Source of the DNA: Zelonia costaricensis
Taxonomy: Eukaryota > Euglenozoa > Kinetoplastea > Trypanosomatida > Trypanosomatidae
Assembly (NCBI GenBank): GCA_030849075.1
Contig: JASAOO010003440.1
Coordinates: forward strand, 1 to 62,088
Reading direction: 5' to 3'
DNA: 62,088 bases
The translations under genes and the position numbers were made by a program. Positions 50,608 to 61,300 of this stretch are shown here, piece after piece (positions within the stretch are counted from its first letter, which is position 1; each line of letters opens with the position of its first letter). A model generated the notes under the pieces. That model worked only from the letters and a program-made list of their open reading frames with translations. It did no database searches and had not been told where the DNA came from.

Positions 50608-51912
50608 TCAGTAGAAGTCGTCCATGGTGAACTCCTGCGTCGGTGACGACGACGCGGTTGGGGCTGCGGGGGCCTTCGCGGGGGGCCGGCCAGCGAGGTC
50701 GGACGCCACGGGGCCGGACGCGGCGCCGGCCTCGAGCGAGTCGGCCAGCGCGCTGGGGTCCATGTCGACGTCGGCCCCCGCCGGCGCGACCGACGACGAC
50801 GCCGCCGCCCCCGCCGAGGCGGCGCTGCGGCTCAGGAAAGCGCCGGCTGTCAGGCCGCGCGGCGGCGCCTGCACGCCCTCCTCCGCCTCCATCGCGGCCG
50901 CGGCCTGGATGTAGTGGATGACAGCGGCCATGTCCCGGTCGCCCAGCCCCGACTCCGCGGCCGCGCCGAGCATGCGTAGCGACGCGTCCAGCACCGGGAA
51001 GCGCTCCTCTTCTTCCCCTGCCTCCCCGTCCCCATCACCGCCACGAGGCGGCCTGCCGCCACTGCTGCTGCTGCCACGTGGCACCTTGGGCAGCGAGGCG
51101 TCCAGCAGCGAGAGGTCCTCGAGCAGGTTGTCGATGCTGGCGCCCGAGGCTGGGGCGAGCTTGTCGGGGTTGCGCACCAGGTCCTGCATCGTTGGCGCGT
51201 TGCGGCGCAGCATCGTGCTGGAGCCCCACGACGCATCGAGCACCTGGATGAGCTTGTGGTAGTCCTCGATGCCGAGACGGTTGGCGATCGTCATGGCCTC
51301 CGCGGCGGCGGCGTTGTGTGAGGCGACGAGCGCCTGCGAGAGCAGCTTCGCAGCCGTGCCACTCCCGTTGCCGCCCATGTGGTGGATGTTGTCGGCGTAC
51401 ATCCTAAATATCGGCGACACCCGCTGCACCTGCTCCACCGGGCCGCCGACCATGAGCACGAGCTGGTTGTTGAAGGCCTGCTTCGGGCTGCCACTCATTG
51501 GGGCATCCAGGAAGACCGCCCCGCGCCGCTCCGCCTCGAAGGCGCACTCGCGCGACAGCTCCATGTCCACGGTGGTGTGGTCGACGATGATCTGACCAAC
51601 CCGCGCGTTGGTGATCAGCGCGTCGCCGTCCTCGAGCAGCACCTTGCGTGCGGCGGCGCGGTGGGCGAGCGTGAGCAGGATGATGTCGCACCACTTCGTC
51701 ATGGTGCTGTAGCGGTCGTGGATGCGCATGGCGCAGGTCGCGCCGTCGGCGCTCATGTCATCGCATACCTTGCGTGCCTTGCTGAGGGTGCGGCTGTGGA
51801 GTTGCAGGTACATGGCGCTGCGGGCCTTGAAGGCGAGATTGCGGGTGATGGGGATGCCCATGTTCCCCATGCCCACCACCCCGACGTTGAGGGAGCGCTT
51901 GAGCGTCGACAT
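50608..51912 (-). CDS. Beta-hydroxyacid dehydrogenase-like protein (3-hydroxyisobutyrate / 6-phosphogluconate dehydrogenase superfamily), 434 aa
   Basis: NAD(P)-dependent oxidoreductase superfamily member. The start at 51912 gives MSTLKRSLNVGVVGMGNMG, placing the dinucleotide GxGxxG (14-19) at the N-terminus as expected; upstream frame is UTR-like. SRT at 40-42 sits where an NRT motif often signals NADP preference. The substrate motif DAPMSGSPKQA (136-146) matches DAPVSGG. GNGSGTAAKLLSQAL (181-195) supplies the expected catalytic lysine (K189), but the two asparagines that usually follow in family members (KxxNN) are Ser-Gln here. The C-terminal helical domain (about 196-340) is interrupted by a Gly/Ser then acidic insert (about 278-304). 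A Pro/Ala-rich tail (about 345-425) ends EFTMDDFY. Family members are usually about 290-320 residues, so insert and tail are extra. Substrate unknown. Confidence 0.9.
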   Translation of the reverse strand: MSTLKRSLNVGVVGMGNMGIPITRNLAFKARSAMYLQLHSRTLSKARKVCDDMSADGATCAMRIHDRYSTMTKWCDIILLTLAHRAAARKVLLEDGDALITNARVGQIIVDHTTVDMELSRECAFEAERRGAVFLDAPMSGSPKQAFNNQLVLMVGGPVEQVQRVSPIFRMYADNIHHMGGNGSGTAAKLLSQALVASHNAAAAEAMTIANRLGIEDYHKLIQVLDASWGSSTMLRRNAPTMQDLVRNPDKLAPASGASIDNLLEDLSLLDASLPKVPRGSSSSGGRPPRGGDGDGEAGEEEERFPVLDASLRMLGAAAESGLGDRDMAAVIHYIQAAAAMEAEEGVQAPPRGLTAGAFLSRSAASAGAAASSSVAPAGADVDMDPSALADSLEAGAASGPVASDLAGRPPAKAPAAPTASSSPTQEFTMDDFY

Positions 51913-53342
51913 GCCGTGCCGTGCGCGGGGAAGGAGGGTCGGCGGAGTTTGGCGTCTGACGAGCGAAGAAGCCCAAAAGTGACTCTCAAACACGGACGCA
52001 AACACACACACACACACAGGCGCTGACACACAGCCTTGCGAGGTGAGACGTGGAGGTGTGTGTATGTGTGTGTGTGATGGGCCGTGTTCGTCAACACGCC
52101 GCGGTGCGCTGAGGAAGAAGAGAGTGTGAGGACGTGGGGATGGGGGTCGGTGGATGGGGGCAGGCGTGGTGGGCCACCGATTGACTTCACCGCACTCTTC
52201 TTGTCCGGCTGTTTGCGGGCGCGCTGTGCGGGGAGGAATGGGGAGTGGAGAGCGGGGAAGGTGGGTGGGTGAAAGCACAAGGCAGCAGAGGGTAAAGCCG
52301 GACGAGGAGGAGGAGGCACGAAGGCGTGTGCGAGGTGCGGCGGAGCGCCTCATGAACAACCAGAGGGTCGAGCCGCTGGAAGGCGGCGCAGCCAGCTTTG
52401 CAGTGCTCCAGACTCGACTCCCACACACCCGCACGTGTGACACGCCCCCCCCTCCTTCGGAAAGGAGAGCGACCTCACGATGCAGAGTGTGAAGGACGGG
52501 GAAGGAGGCGGCGGGGGGGGGGTGGGAGGGCTTGGGTGCGCAAGCTTGTGGCGGGACAAGAGTTTTCTCTAAGCGCCGTCAACACAAGCCGCCGTCCACC
52601 CGCTTTGTTTCTCCGCTTCCCTCTTGTTTGACGTTTTTCTCGTGTCTGCGTTATGAGAGATGACGCGCATCAGGCGACGGGGGGGGGGGGGCGTCACTGC
52701 CTGCCAGGAGGCCTCGACAGCGCAGCCTTAGAATCGAACACATCAACACACGCACACATACACGCACACAGACGCGCACGCAGGGGCCTCAATGATGCGG
52801 GACATACAGCCCAAGTGTGGTCAACACCGGTCGCACGAGTAGGCCCTGGAGGCTCGCGCTCTTTCTCACAGACACTACCGACACACACACACACACACAC
52901 ACACACGCACCTGCAAGAACGGACGGTGCAGACAGCTGCGCCGCTTCGCTCCTCAGTGCCGGCATCGCTACCTCACTCCCGTACCGCCTCTCCACTCAAC
53001 TCCCGGCTGCACCTCGGTACACACATACACACACATCTACCGTCGAAGAAACAAAGCCCATAGTAAAGTGTGACATGCAGCGCGTGTCGAGTCAGGGAGG
53101 TGTGCGAGGGGGGGGGGGAGAAGGACGATACGGGGAGATGAAGGAAGCGCACCGGACGTCGCAGCGGTCAGGTGGTGGTCGTCGACGGCGAGCAAACGCA
53201 GCGCAGCAGCCGCGGGGGGGGGGGGGGCGGGGGCATCGCGGATGTGCCTTGTAGCGATTGCAGCGGCTCCTCTCGCGAGCGCCGATCCGCACGGACGCGT
53301 CTCGTCAAGTCAGGGACCCTCTCCCCTCCCTCTTTCTCTCTC
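51913..53342 (-). other. Intergenic region between Sec61 gamma and the dehydrogenase-like gene
   Basis: No gene recognised. Contains CA/TG tracts at about 52003-52018 and 52880-52906, poly-G runs near 52512 and 52680, and near 53109 and 53214-53229. Short frames are simple-sequence translations. Confidence 0.65.
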
Positions 53343-53552
53343 TTACGCGCCGAGGATGACGTTGTTGATGGGAATGAAGACGAGCTTCACGAAGAAGCCG
53401 AGGAAGCCCATCATCAGGAACCCAACCAGCGCGGCGATGGCGGCGGTGGTGAACTCGTTGTAGTTGGGCTTCTGGCACTTGCGCACCAGCATGCGGCTGT
53501 TCTTGGCGAACGCCGAGATGGGGTGGAAGATGATGTCGTCGAGGAAGTCCAT
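53343..53552 (-). CDS. SEC61G: Sec61 gamma subunit of the ER protein translocon, 69 aa
   Basis: Small tail-anchored subunit that clamps the Sec61 channel in the ER membrane. The ATG at 53552 gives 69 residues, the normal size (about 68-70). An amphipathic N-terminal helix (about 1-30) contains NSRMLVRKCQKPNYNEF, matching the conserved region before the membrane helix. The single transmembrane helix spans about 37-58 (IAALVGFLMMGFLGFFVKLVF), followed by IPINNVILGA, the near-invariant C-terminal IPIN motif. The frame runs further upstream but is UTR-like there. Confidence 0.97.
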   Translation of the reverse strand: MDFLDDIIFHPISAFAKNSRMLVRKCQKPNYNEFTTAAIAALVGFLMMGFLGFFVKLVFIPINNVILGA

Positions 53553-54847
53553 GATGATAGGAGGGGCTGACGAGGGAGGTGGAGAAGAAGGCGGATTGTG
53601 TGGGTGTGGAGTGGGCGGGGGACCTGTGGCGGCGAGGCTCCTTCGCTGAGTGCGCTGGTGCGTGTGGCTGGTGAACTGCGCAGTGGGAGATATGAGGCGC
53701 AGGTGCGTCGAGAGGAGAGGAGAAGCGAGGGGCAAGGAGTGGCGCGACCCATCACGAGGTGAGAGCAGGCGGCATTGTAGGCTGTGCAGGTGCCGCGACA
53801 GCACCAACACGGCAGGCGTCAACGTCTGTCTTCAGAGAAGCGGCACGGTGGGCGGGACAGCGATTTGTGTGCGTGCGTGCGCACCGCACACGAGGCCCTG
53901 CGGTCTTCATTGGCGACAGGGAAGAGGGAAGGGGGCTGGGGAAGGTGGGCTTGGGACCGAACGGTGACCTCATCGAGACCCATGCGTGAACAACAACAAC
54001 AACACTCCCCCCTCAACACAGAAAGTGAAGACTCAACTAAAACTCAATGCCGTCATGCCAGTACTTTGGGGGGGAGGGGGAGGTGCGGTGTTTGTGTGTG
54101 TGTGTGGGGGGGGGCAGCTCCGTACAGCTGGGACAGGCGACGGCGGCACTGCGCGCACGTACCCGCAGTGTGCAAGGACGCCAGAGAGAGAGCTCCAACC
54201 CGCCCCCCTTTTCCTCCACCCCCCTCCCCCGCCGCCGTGCCTCAGCAGAACGACACACGCCTGTGGGTACGTCAGACTGATGCACACCACACCCCGCGAT
54301 GGACTCGCGCCCGCCTCCTCGCCCTTCACGGCACCGCGTGGCGGGACCGGAATGCGGAGACGGCTGCGCGGCACACACAAAAAAGGGGAGGGGGGGGGCA
54401 CTCCAACCCGCCAAGTAACCAACAGAACAACGACAATACCCCACTCTCGTACACACCACGAGGGTTGGGGAAGAGCGCTACGGCGCGTCCCAACTTCGCG
54501 AGCTCCCAGGTGGGAAGCCGCTCTTCGTCACGTCTTAGCTCTATAGTTCTATTTTTACCCACTCCACGACGCCTTGTATGAGCGGTGCTGTTGTGTGTGT
54601 GGGTGACGTGACTCGAGTGCAAACACGTACACACACACACATATGCAACGGCGCCCTCCTCCTTCTTCAATCTCATCTTCTATGAAAACGCATCAGACAG
54701 CGTACTGCGAGGCTTAGGGGGGGGGGTCAAGGCGGGGGAGAGATGGCGCAGCAGCCCGTTCTCGAGGTGCGGGGGGAGGCGGCACACCTCGCAGCTGCCC
54801 TCGGCCCTCTTCTCTTCTCTGGCCACCCCTGTGAGTGCATTGATGGG
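53553..54847 (-). other. Intergenic region between the oxygenase and Sec61 gamma genes
   Basis: No gene recognised. Contains poly-G runs near 54067-54081 and 54107-54117, 54383-54398 and 54718-54727, AAC repeats at about 53988-54004, and a TG/CA tract near 54628-54640. Confidence 0.65.
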
Positions 54848-56140
54848 CTACGGTGAGGGCATCAAGTCGCCTGCGAGGAAGCTGTCCTGCGCATCCACCG
54901 CCGGGTTGTCCTCCTGCTGCAGGAGCGGCTCGATGCGGGCGTCGTGGTCGGGCAGGGCGAAGAACACGATGCTGCACCGGCTGTTGCCGCCCTTCGCGTT
55001 GCGCACGCGGTGCGGGGTGGCCTCGATGAGGCCGCCGGTCCACCTCTCCAGGAAGAGGCCGGCGTTCACGAGCAGCGCGTCCTCGAGCACCGGCACCGGG
55101 GCGTAGTCGCCCTTCTCCTCGTCCCATACCTCGAGCCCGCCGAGGGAGTCCTGCGACAGCAGCGTGATGGTGCTGAGGTCCTTGTGCGTGTCGAGGCGCA
55201 CGGCGACGTCCTTCTCGGCCTCCGCGGCGCCGCCCTCACCCTTCACCAGCGGCTGCGTCTTGGCTCCCTTGCGTCGCAGCACCTTCACCCCGTCCGGGTT
55301 GCCGGCAGAGCGCTGGTTCTCGATGTCGACGCCGTTCCGCAGCCGCGTCCCCTCGCCAAACTGCGGGTAGTACTTCGCCTGCAGGTCGCAGTCGCGCTTC
55401 TGGTGGAACGACGTGAAGTACTCGAGCTCGTAGTCCATCGCGGGGTCGGGCCCACCCTGCGGGACCGAGGGCCGGATGCCTAGCCCGCAGCTGATGTGCC
55501 GCAGCACGTCCATGCTGACGGTGTAGCAGAGATCGTAGTACGCCATCATCATGTCCTTGAAATCCGACATGAAGTTGTCGTTGCGGTCCATGCCGGGCGT
55601 CGCGAGCGCGCCGGCGGCGGGTGGAGAGTTGACGTGGTTCAGCAGGATGTCCCACGGGTTGCGGCGGCTTATGAGGCTGAGGTACTCGCTCTCCTCCCAG
55701 CCCGCCTGCCTGTAGTAGTCGCGGCGCAGCACCGCCGGGTCGGCGATATCGTCGCGGCCCACCGAGAAGCAATCAATTGCATCGTCCAGTCCACTCGCGC
55801 CGACGTAGCGGTAGTAGCCGCGAAACCCGCTTGGCGACTTGATGCTCTCCAGCTCGTACGGGGAAAGCTTCGTGCAGTTGTAGTTGTGCAGGTTGTTGCG
55901 CTTCAGGTTGCCCTGCGCGGCGGCGTCGCGCAGGTTGAGTATATACTGCTCGAAGAAAATGCGGCAGTCGCGGTGCAGCTGCTCGAAGATGGTCTTCTGG
56001 ATGAAGGGGTGCTGGATGTAGCAGTAGCCGTGGTCCTGCAGCGACTCCAGCAGCGCGTTGCTCGCCGACTCGGTCACGTTGTTCGGGCCGCGGCCGATCT
56101 TGACGAGCGTGCCGCGTGCGAGACGGGTGAGGCGGAGCAT
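54848..56140 (-). CDS. 2-oxoglutarate/Fe(II)-dependent oxygenase, isopenicillin-N-synthase-like, 430 aa
   Basis: Predicted non-haem iron oxygenase using 2-oxoglutarate and oxygen; substrate unknown. The N-terminus MLRLTRLARGTLVKIGRG is basic and lacks acidic residues, which could be a mitochondrial presequence. The catalytic double-stranded beta-helix core occupies about 310-400: THKDLSTITLLSQD gives the iron ligands H319 and D321, GGLEVWDEEKGDYAPVP follows, then VNAGLFLERWTGG, and TPHRVRN gives the distal H377. R388-x-S390 (SRCSIVFFALP) supplies the 2-oxoglutarate-binding arginine and serine. This order and spacing match plant-type dioxygenases. An insert of about 30 residues (280-310, Lys/Gly/Ala/Glu-rich) precedes the core, and residues 1-280 are the less conserved N-terminal domain. 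All catalytic residues are intact. Confidence 0.93.
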   Translation of the reverse strand: MLRLTRLARGTLVKIGRGPNNVTESASNALLESLQDHGYCYIQHPFIQKTIFEQLHRDCRIFFEQYILNLRDAAAQGNLKRNNLHNYNCTKLSPYELESIKSPSGFRGYYRYVGASGLDDAIDCFSVGRDDIADPAVLRRDYYRQAGWEESEYLSLISRRNPWDILLNHVNSPPAAGALATPGMDRNDNFMSDFKDMMMAYYDLCYTVSMDVLRHISCGLGIRPSVPQGGPDPAMDYELEYFTSFHQKRDCDLQAKYYPQFGEGTRLRNGVDIENQRSAGNPDGVKVLRRKGAKTQPLVKGEGGAAEAEKDVAVRLDTHKDLSTITLLSQDSLGGLEVWDEEKGDYAPVPVLEDALLVNAGLFLERWTGGLIEATPHRVRNAKGGNSRCSIVFFALPDHDARIEPLLQQEDNPAVDAQDSFLAGDLMPSP

Positions 56141-58379
56141 GGCTAAGGTGGTGGGGGGGGTGAGAAGTGTGAACTAAGAGATAAGGAGTGGTAGAGTGAG
56201 GCGTGAGTGCTCCGGTGCTGTGTGTGTGTGGACGGAGATTCCTGTCTGCGCACAAAACCTGCAGCAAGCGCGGCAGCAGCAGCAGCAGTAGCAACAGCGC
56301 TCGCCTACACCGATCGAGACTGGGGGGGGGAGGTGGTGGTGGTGGAACTGAGAGTCGCGAGGCGGGTGCTGCGCCTCTTTCGCGGTGATCTTTCTATGCG
56401 GTGAGCAGTGTGATCGCACTCACTTACACACTTACACACACACACACGCGCCAACACAAGCGGTGCTGCCGATGTGAACTGTATGAGAGGTGCCGGTGCA
56501 CGTGGACGGCGGTGCGCGGCGTGGGAGACAAAGGAAAAACAAAAAAAAAAACAGCGGGTGCGGGTGTGGGTTGGTGGGGTGGTCGTCAGGCGTTTGCCGT
56601 CGTGCGCATTGAGGTGGGTCGGTGGGTGCGGGGGAGCCGGACACTTCTGGATGGCCGTGGTAGGGGTGGGCGGCGCGAGGGGGCGGGGGTGGGTGGGGAA
56701 GGCAGCGATGGAGAAGAGAGGGAGAGTAGGGGTTGCACGATGCGTGAAGCCATCCCACGGTGAAGGCGGGGGAGAGCTGAACTTGTTGGCGGGGCCGCAC
56801 ACAGTTTCTGCTCGCTCCCGATGCCCGCACACCAACACACATACAGACACACAAGCGTGCGCCCCTTGTGGAGCACGTGTTCCAGCAAGGGACGAACAGC
56901 TGCTATGAGGTGAACTCGGCCCGTGGCACCTGGTCTGCCGCCGCGCGCCTGCGCACTGGGCACTGGCGCCGCACGCCGCCGTGCTCCACGAGTGCCACCA
57001 GCTCACCCCCCCCTCCGCTCGGCGACGTTTGTGTGGATGCGCGCAGACGCGTGGGTGGCTCAGTTGTGCAATGGCGGAGGTGGGGCGAATGTGTACGCGC
57101 GGGGGGTGGGGACGAAAGTGAGCTGCGCCCGGTGTTGCTGTGAGACTGGACATTGAACGGCACAGGCCCTCTCTGTGCGGAAGACCGCACACCACGGCGG
57201 TTACTGTGGGGACGAGAGTGAAGGAGAAACCTAACGCCCCGTGAACATCAGGCGGGGGGGGGGGGGGAAGAAGCGGAGCGCGGGGGCGATGGCAAACNCC
57301 GGGGGGGGGGGGGGGGAAGAAGCGGAGCGCGGGGACGATGGCAAACATCGAGAAGTGAAACCAAACAAGGAGGCCTGGGGAGCCAAGAGAGAAACATGTA
57401 GAGTAACAAGGAGCGTGTACAGCCCCACACGAAGGACCACATCGGCGACGGCGTGTCACGTGCGTCCCCGGTCACACATCATGCAACACACACACACACA
57501 CACAGACACAAGAAAGGTCCCCCTGCGGGAGGGGGGGGGGGAACATCCGCAGCTACGCGAACACGCACGCATGCGAGGAGAGGCATAACAAGAGAACGAA
57601 GTGAGGGAACGGAAAAAGAAGAAAAGCCACAAAGGAACTTAGAGTGACAACAACAACACACCGTACTGTACATCCTTCTCTGCTCTCCCTCCGCCCGTCT
57701 CCCCCCCGGGGCCTCACCGCAGTGAGACTGCTCCACTCCTCCTCCCCCCTCCCCTTTGCCTCAACTCGTGCATGCGCGTGTGCGTGTGTGCCCTCCTTGT
57801 TGGGAAGCAGGAGAGGCACTGGCGAGAAGGGAGGGGGGCAGGTGGCGNGGGGGGGGGGGGTGGCGGCTGTACGGAGCCCTGCGGAGAGGGGAAGGCAGGG
57901 GAGGCGAGGGAGACGGGTAGGAAGTGAACGCTACATCCAGCAACATACATGATGGAGTCAAGGACGTACACAGATGTGGGAGAGAGGGGGGGGAAGGGAG
58001 GCGAGGAGTCAAACGTGCCTCCCTTCGATCATCGTACCTCTCACGCCATACCGGGTGCAACGTCAACACTCGAAGGTGGGGAAGGGAGGGCAGGGGGAGC
58101 AAATGGTTGGTAAGAGTCTCCAAAAAGGGTTGGCACTCGCGTGCAGGCGAACGGCAAACTCACACCTGAACGAGGGAGTGGGGGTGAGGTGGGGGAAGGA
58201 GGAGGAGGGCTGCCACGCGAAGATACAGAAAAGGGCCAAAGGAATCGAGAGCGGGGCGGGGGGGAGGGAGCATCAGACCTCAACACAGAATAGAGGCTTG
58301 GCGGTCGACGGCGTGTCTCTGTGTGGGTGTGGGTCTCGGTGGAAATACACGAGCAAAGAAGACGGGCACACATGCAGCA
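56141..58379 (-). other. Intergenic region, 2.2 kb, with assembly ambiguities
   Basis: No gene recognised. It contains two unresolved bases (57298 and 57848), both beside poly-G runs, a tandem duplication at about 57252-57350, CAG repeats near 56272-56290, and several CA tracts. Open frames cross the homopolymers and are not trustworthy. Confidence 0.6.
57252..57350. repeat. Direct tandem duplication anchored by poly-G runs
   Basis: Two copies of a unit of about 50 bp: a poly-G run, then AAGAAGCGGAGCGCGGGG, a variable base, CGATGGCAAAC and a short tail. The copies differ at one clear base (G versus A before CGATGG). An N falls at the junction (57298), so the copy number in the true genome is uncertain. 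Confidence 0.75.
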
Positions 58380-61300
58380 TCACGCAGCGCCGCTTGTTGC
58401 CCCGCTGCTCATGCCCGCCGCCTGCTCCAGCAGCATCTTCTTCCAGTCTACGCTGGGTGCCTCGTAGAAGCTGCGCTTGTGGATCGGGCGCTGGTCCGCC
58501 GCCTCGCACGCCGCCTTGAAGGCGCTGTGCGAGCCGAGGATGCTGGCCCCGCGCTCCCCGCCGATCTGATCCGCTGTCTCCTGGACGAGCTGATCGTAGC
58601 CGCGCGAGTACCGCCGGAACAGCGTGCACTCGCGCTTCTCCTCCGCCTCGAGCAGGGCACTAGGCTTCTTGAACGCGGTCGTCGTGGGGTTCTCAGCGGA
58701 CCAGTACGCGTGCCCGGCAAGCACATCGCGCTCCACCACGTCGCCGTTCTCAGCGCTCGTCAGCTCGAAGCGGGCCGGCACCACTGCCGCGGCCTCGTCC
58801 GCCTTCGCCGCCGGCGTCGGCGCGGCCGCCACCACGGCCCCCGCAGCCGGGCTCGCCGCAGTGATGCTCTCGGTCATCGCCCGCGCCGCGACAGCGCGCT
58901 CGTGGCGCATCGTCGCGCTGTGCGAGGCGGGCAGCAGGGCGGAGGTGACGAAGGCAGCGAGGCGCCAGTCGGCCTCGTTGTGCCGGCGGGTGACGGTGCG
59001 GTCCAGCTCGTTCTCATCGTCCTCCTCCGGCTCGCCGCCCAGACGCTTGCTCGCGGCGGAGAGAGAGACGTAGCCGGCCTGCCGTGGTGGCTGCTGGGCT
59101 GTCGCCGGGCGCGACAGCACGGGTCGAATGCGGGCGTAGCTCGATGCATCGCGAATCGGGACGCCGTAGTCGTCGGTCTGAATGAGCTCCGGCTTGCGCA
59201 GGTTCGACGTGGAGAGGCGGCGCTGCAACTGGAAGTCCGTGTAGTGGGTGGCCGGGCGCGTCGGCGAGGCGCTCGCGGCAGGGCGGCGGTACGGGCTGAG
59301 GTCCTCCATGGTGGCATCCTGCACGTTCTCCGAGCCCGGCGCGGAGGCTGCCCGCTGCGGCGGCGTGGCGGCGTCGGCGGCGGGAGCCTCGGCCTCCGCT
59401 TCCTCCACTGCCGCGGGCTCCTCCGGCTCCTCCGCGGCCGGCGCGGGCTCGTCAGCCTCCACCTCTGCCGGCTCCGCCTCCTCGTCAGCCTCGGCGGGCA
59501 GCTGCGGCTCCTCGGCCTGGGACTCGGCGGGGTATGCCTCCTCCTCCTCGGGCTGCGCCTCCTGAGCCTCCTGAGCCTCCTGTGTGCTGATCGGCTCCGC
59601 CTCAGCCTCGGCCTCAGCGGGCTGCTGCGGCTCCTCCTCCAGCTCGTCCCACTTGCCCTCCTCCTCCTGCGCGGCCGCCGGTGGCACGTCCTCCTCTGCA
59701 GCCGGGCCAGGCGCCTCACCCTCCTCCACGTCATCGGGGTACACCGCCTCCTGCTCCTGCATCTCCCCAACCTCGCGGGCCGCAACGGGCTCCACCTCCT
59801 CGTGCGCGGGGATGTGCTCCGGCTCCTCTTCGGCCTCGGCCTCCGGCTCATCCTCCTGGACGGCCTCCGGTGCCTCGGCCTCCTCCTGAGCGGCGATGGG
59901 CTCCTCGGCCCCTTCAGCCTGCAGCTCCTCTTCCGCCGCCGGCTCCGCCTCCTCAGCTTCGGCCTCGGTGGGGTACGCCTCCTCCTCCTGCGGATCCTCC
60001 TGCGCCTCCTCCGCGGCCGGCTGCGCTACAACGGGCTCCACCTCCTCGTGCGCGGGGATGTGCTGCGGCTCCTCCTCTTCGGCCTCGGCCTCCTGAGCAC
60101 TGATGGGCTCCGCCTCCGCCTCAGCCTCGGCGGGGTGCTGCGGCTCCTCGGCCTCTGCCGCCGGCTCCGCCTCCTCAGCCTGGGACTCGGCGGGGTACGC
60201 CTCCTCCTCCTCGGGCTGCGCCTCCTGAGCCTCCTGAGCCTCCTGAGCCTCCTGTGTGCTGATGGGCTCTGCCTGGGCCTCAGCGGGCTGCTGCGGCTCC
60301 TCCTCCATCTCGTCCCACTTGCCCTCCTCCTGCGCGGCCGCCGGTGGCACCTCCTCCTCTGCAGCCGGGCCAGGCGCCTCACCCTCCTCCACGTCATCGG
60401 GGTACACCTCCTGCTCCTGCATCTCCCCAACCTCGCGGGCTGCAACGGGCTCCACCTCCTCGTGCGCGGGGATGTGCTGCGGCTCCTCCTCTTCGGCCTC
60501 GGCCTTCTGAGCACTGATGGGCTCCGCCTCCGCCTCCGCCTCGGCCGGCTGCTGCGGCTCCTCGGCCTCTGCCGCCGGCTCCGCCTCCTCAGCCTGGCAC
60601 TCAGCGGGGTACGCCTCCTCCTCCTCGGGCTGCGCCTCCTGCGCCTCCTGTGTGCTGATGGGCTCAGCCTCGGCCTCAGCGGGCTGCTGCGGCTCCTCCT
60701 CCAGCTCGTCCCACTTGCCCTCCTCCTCCGGCGCGGCCGCCGGTGGCACGTCCTCCTCTGCAGCCGGGCCAGGCGCCTCACCCTCCTCCACGTCATCGGG
60801 GTACACCGCCTCCTGCTCCTGCATCTCCCCAACCTCGCGGGCCGCAACGGGCTCCACCTCCTCGTGGGCGGGGATGTGCTCCGGCTCCTCCTCTTCGGCC
60901 GCCGGCTCCGGCTCATCCTCCTGGACGGCCTCGGCCTCCTGAGCACTGATCGGCTCCGCCTCCGCCTCAGCCTCAGCGGGCTGCTGCGGCTCCTCGGCCT
61001 CTGCCGCCGGCTCCGCCTCCTCAGCCTGGGACTCGGCGGGGTACGCCTCCTCCTCCTCGGGCTGCGCCTCCTGAGCCTCCTCGGCCTCCTCGGCCTTCTG
61101 AGCACTGATCGGCTCCGCCTCAGCCTCAGCCTCGGCGGGCTGCTGCGGCGCCTCCTCCATCTCGTCCCACTTGCCTGCGTCCTCCTGCGCAGCTTCCGGC
61201 TCCGCCTCGGCCTCTGCCGCCGGCTCCTCCTCAGCGTGGGCCTCGGTGGGGTACGCCTCCTCCTCCTGCGCCTCCTCCGCGGCCGGCTGCGCTGCAACGG

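Noticed and set aside
56305..57459. A 384-codon minus-strand frame
   Set aside because: Contains an unresolved base and poly-Pro from poly-G runs, and its G/C-ended codon bias is weaker than in real neighbours.
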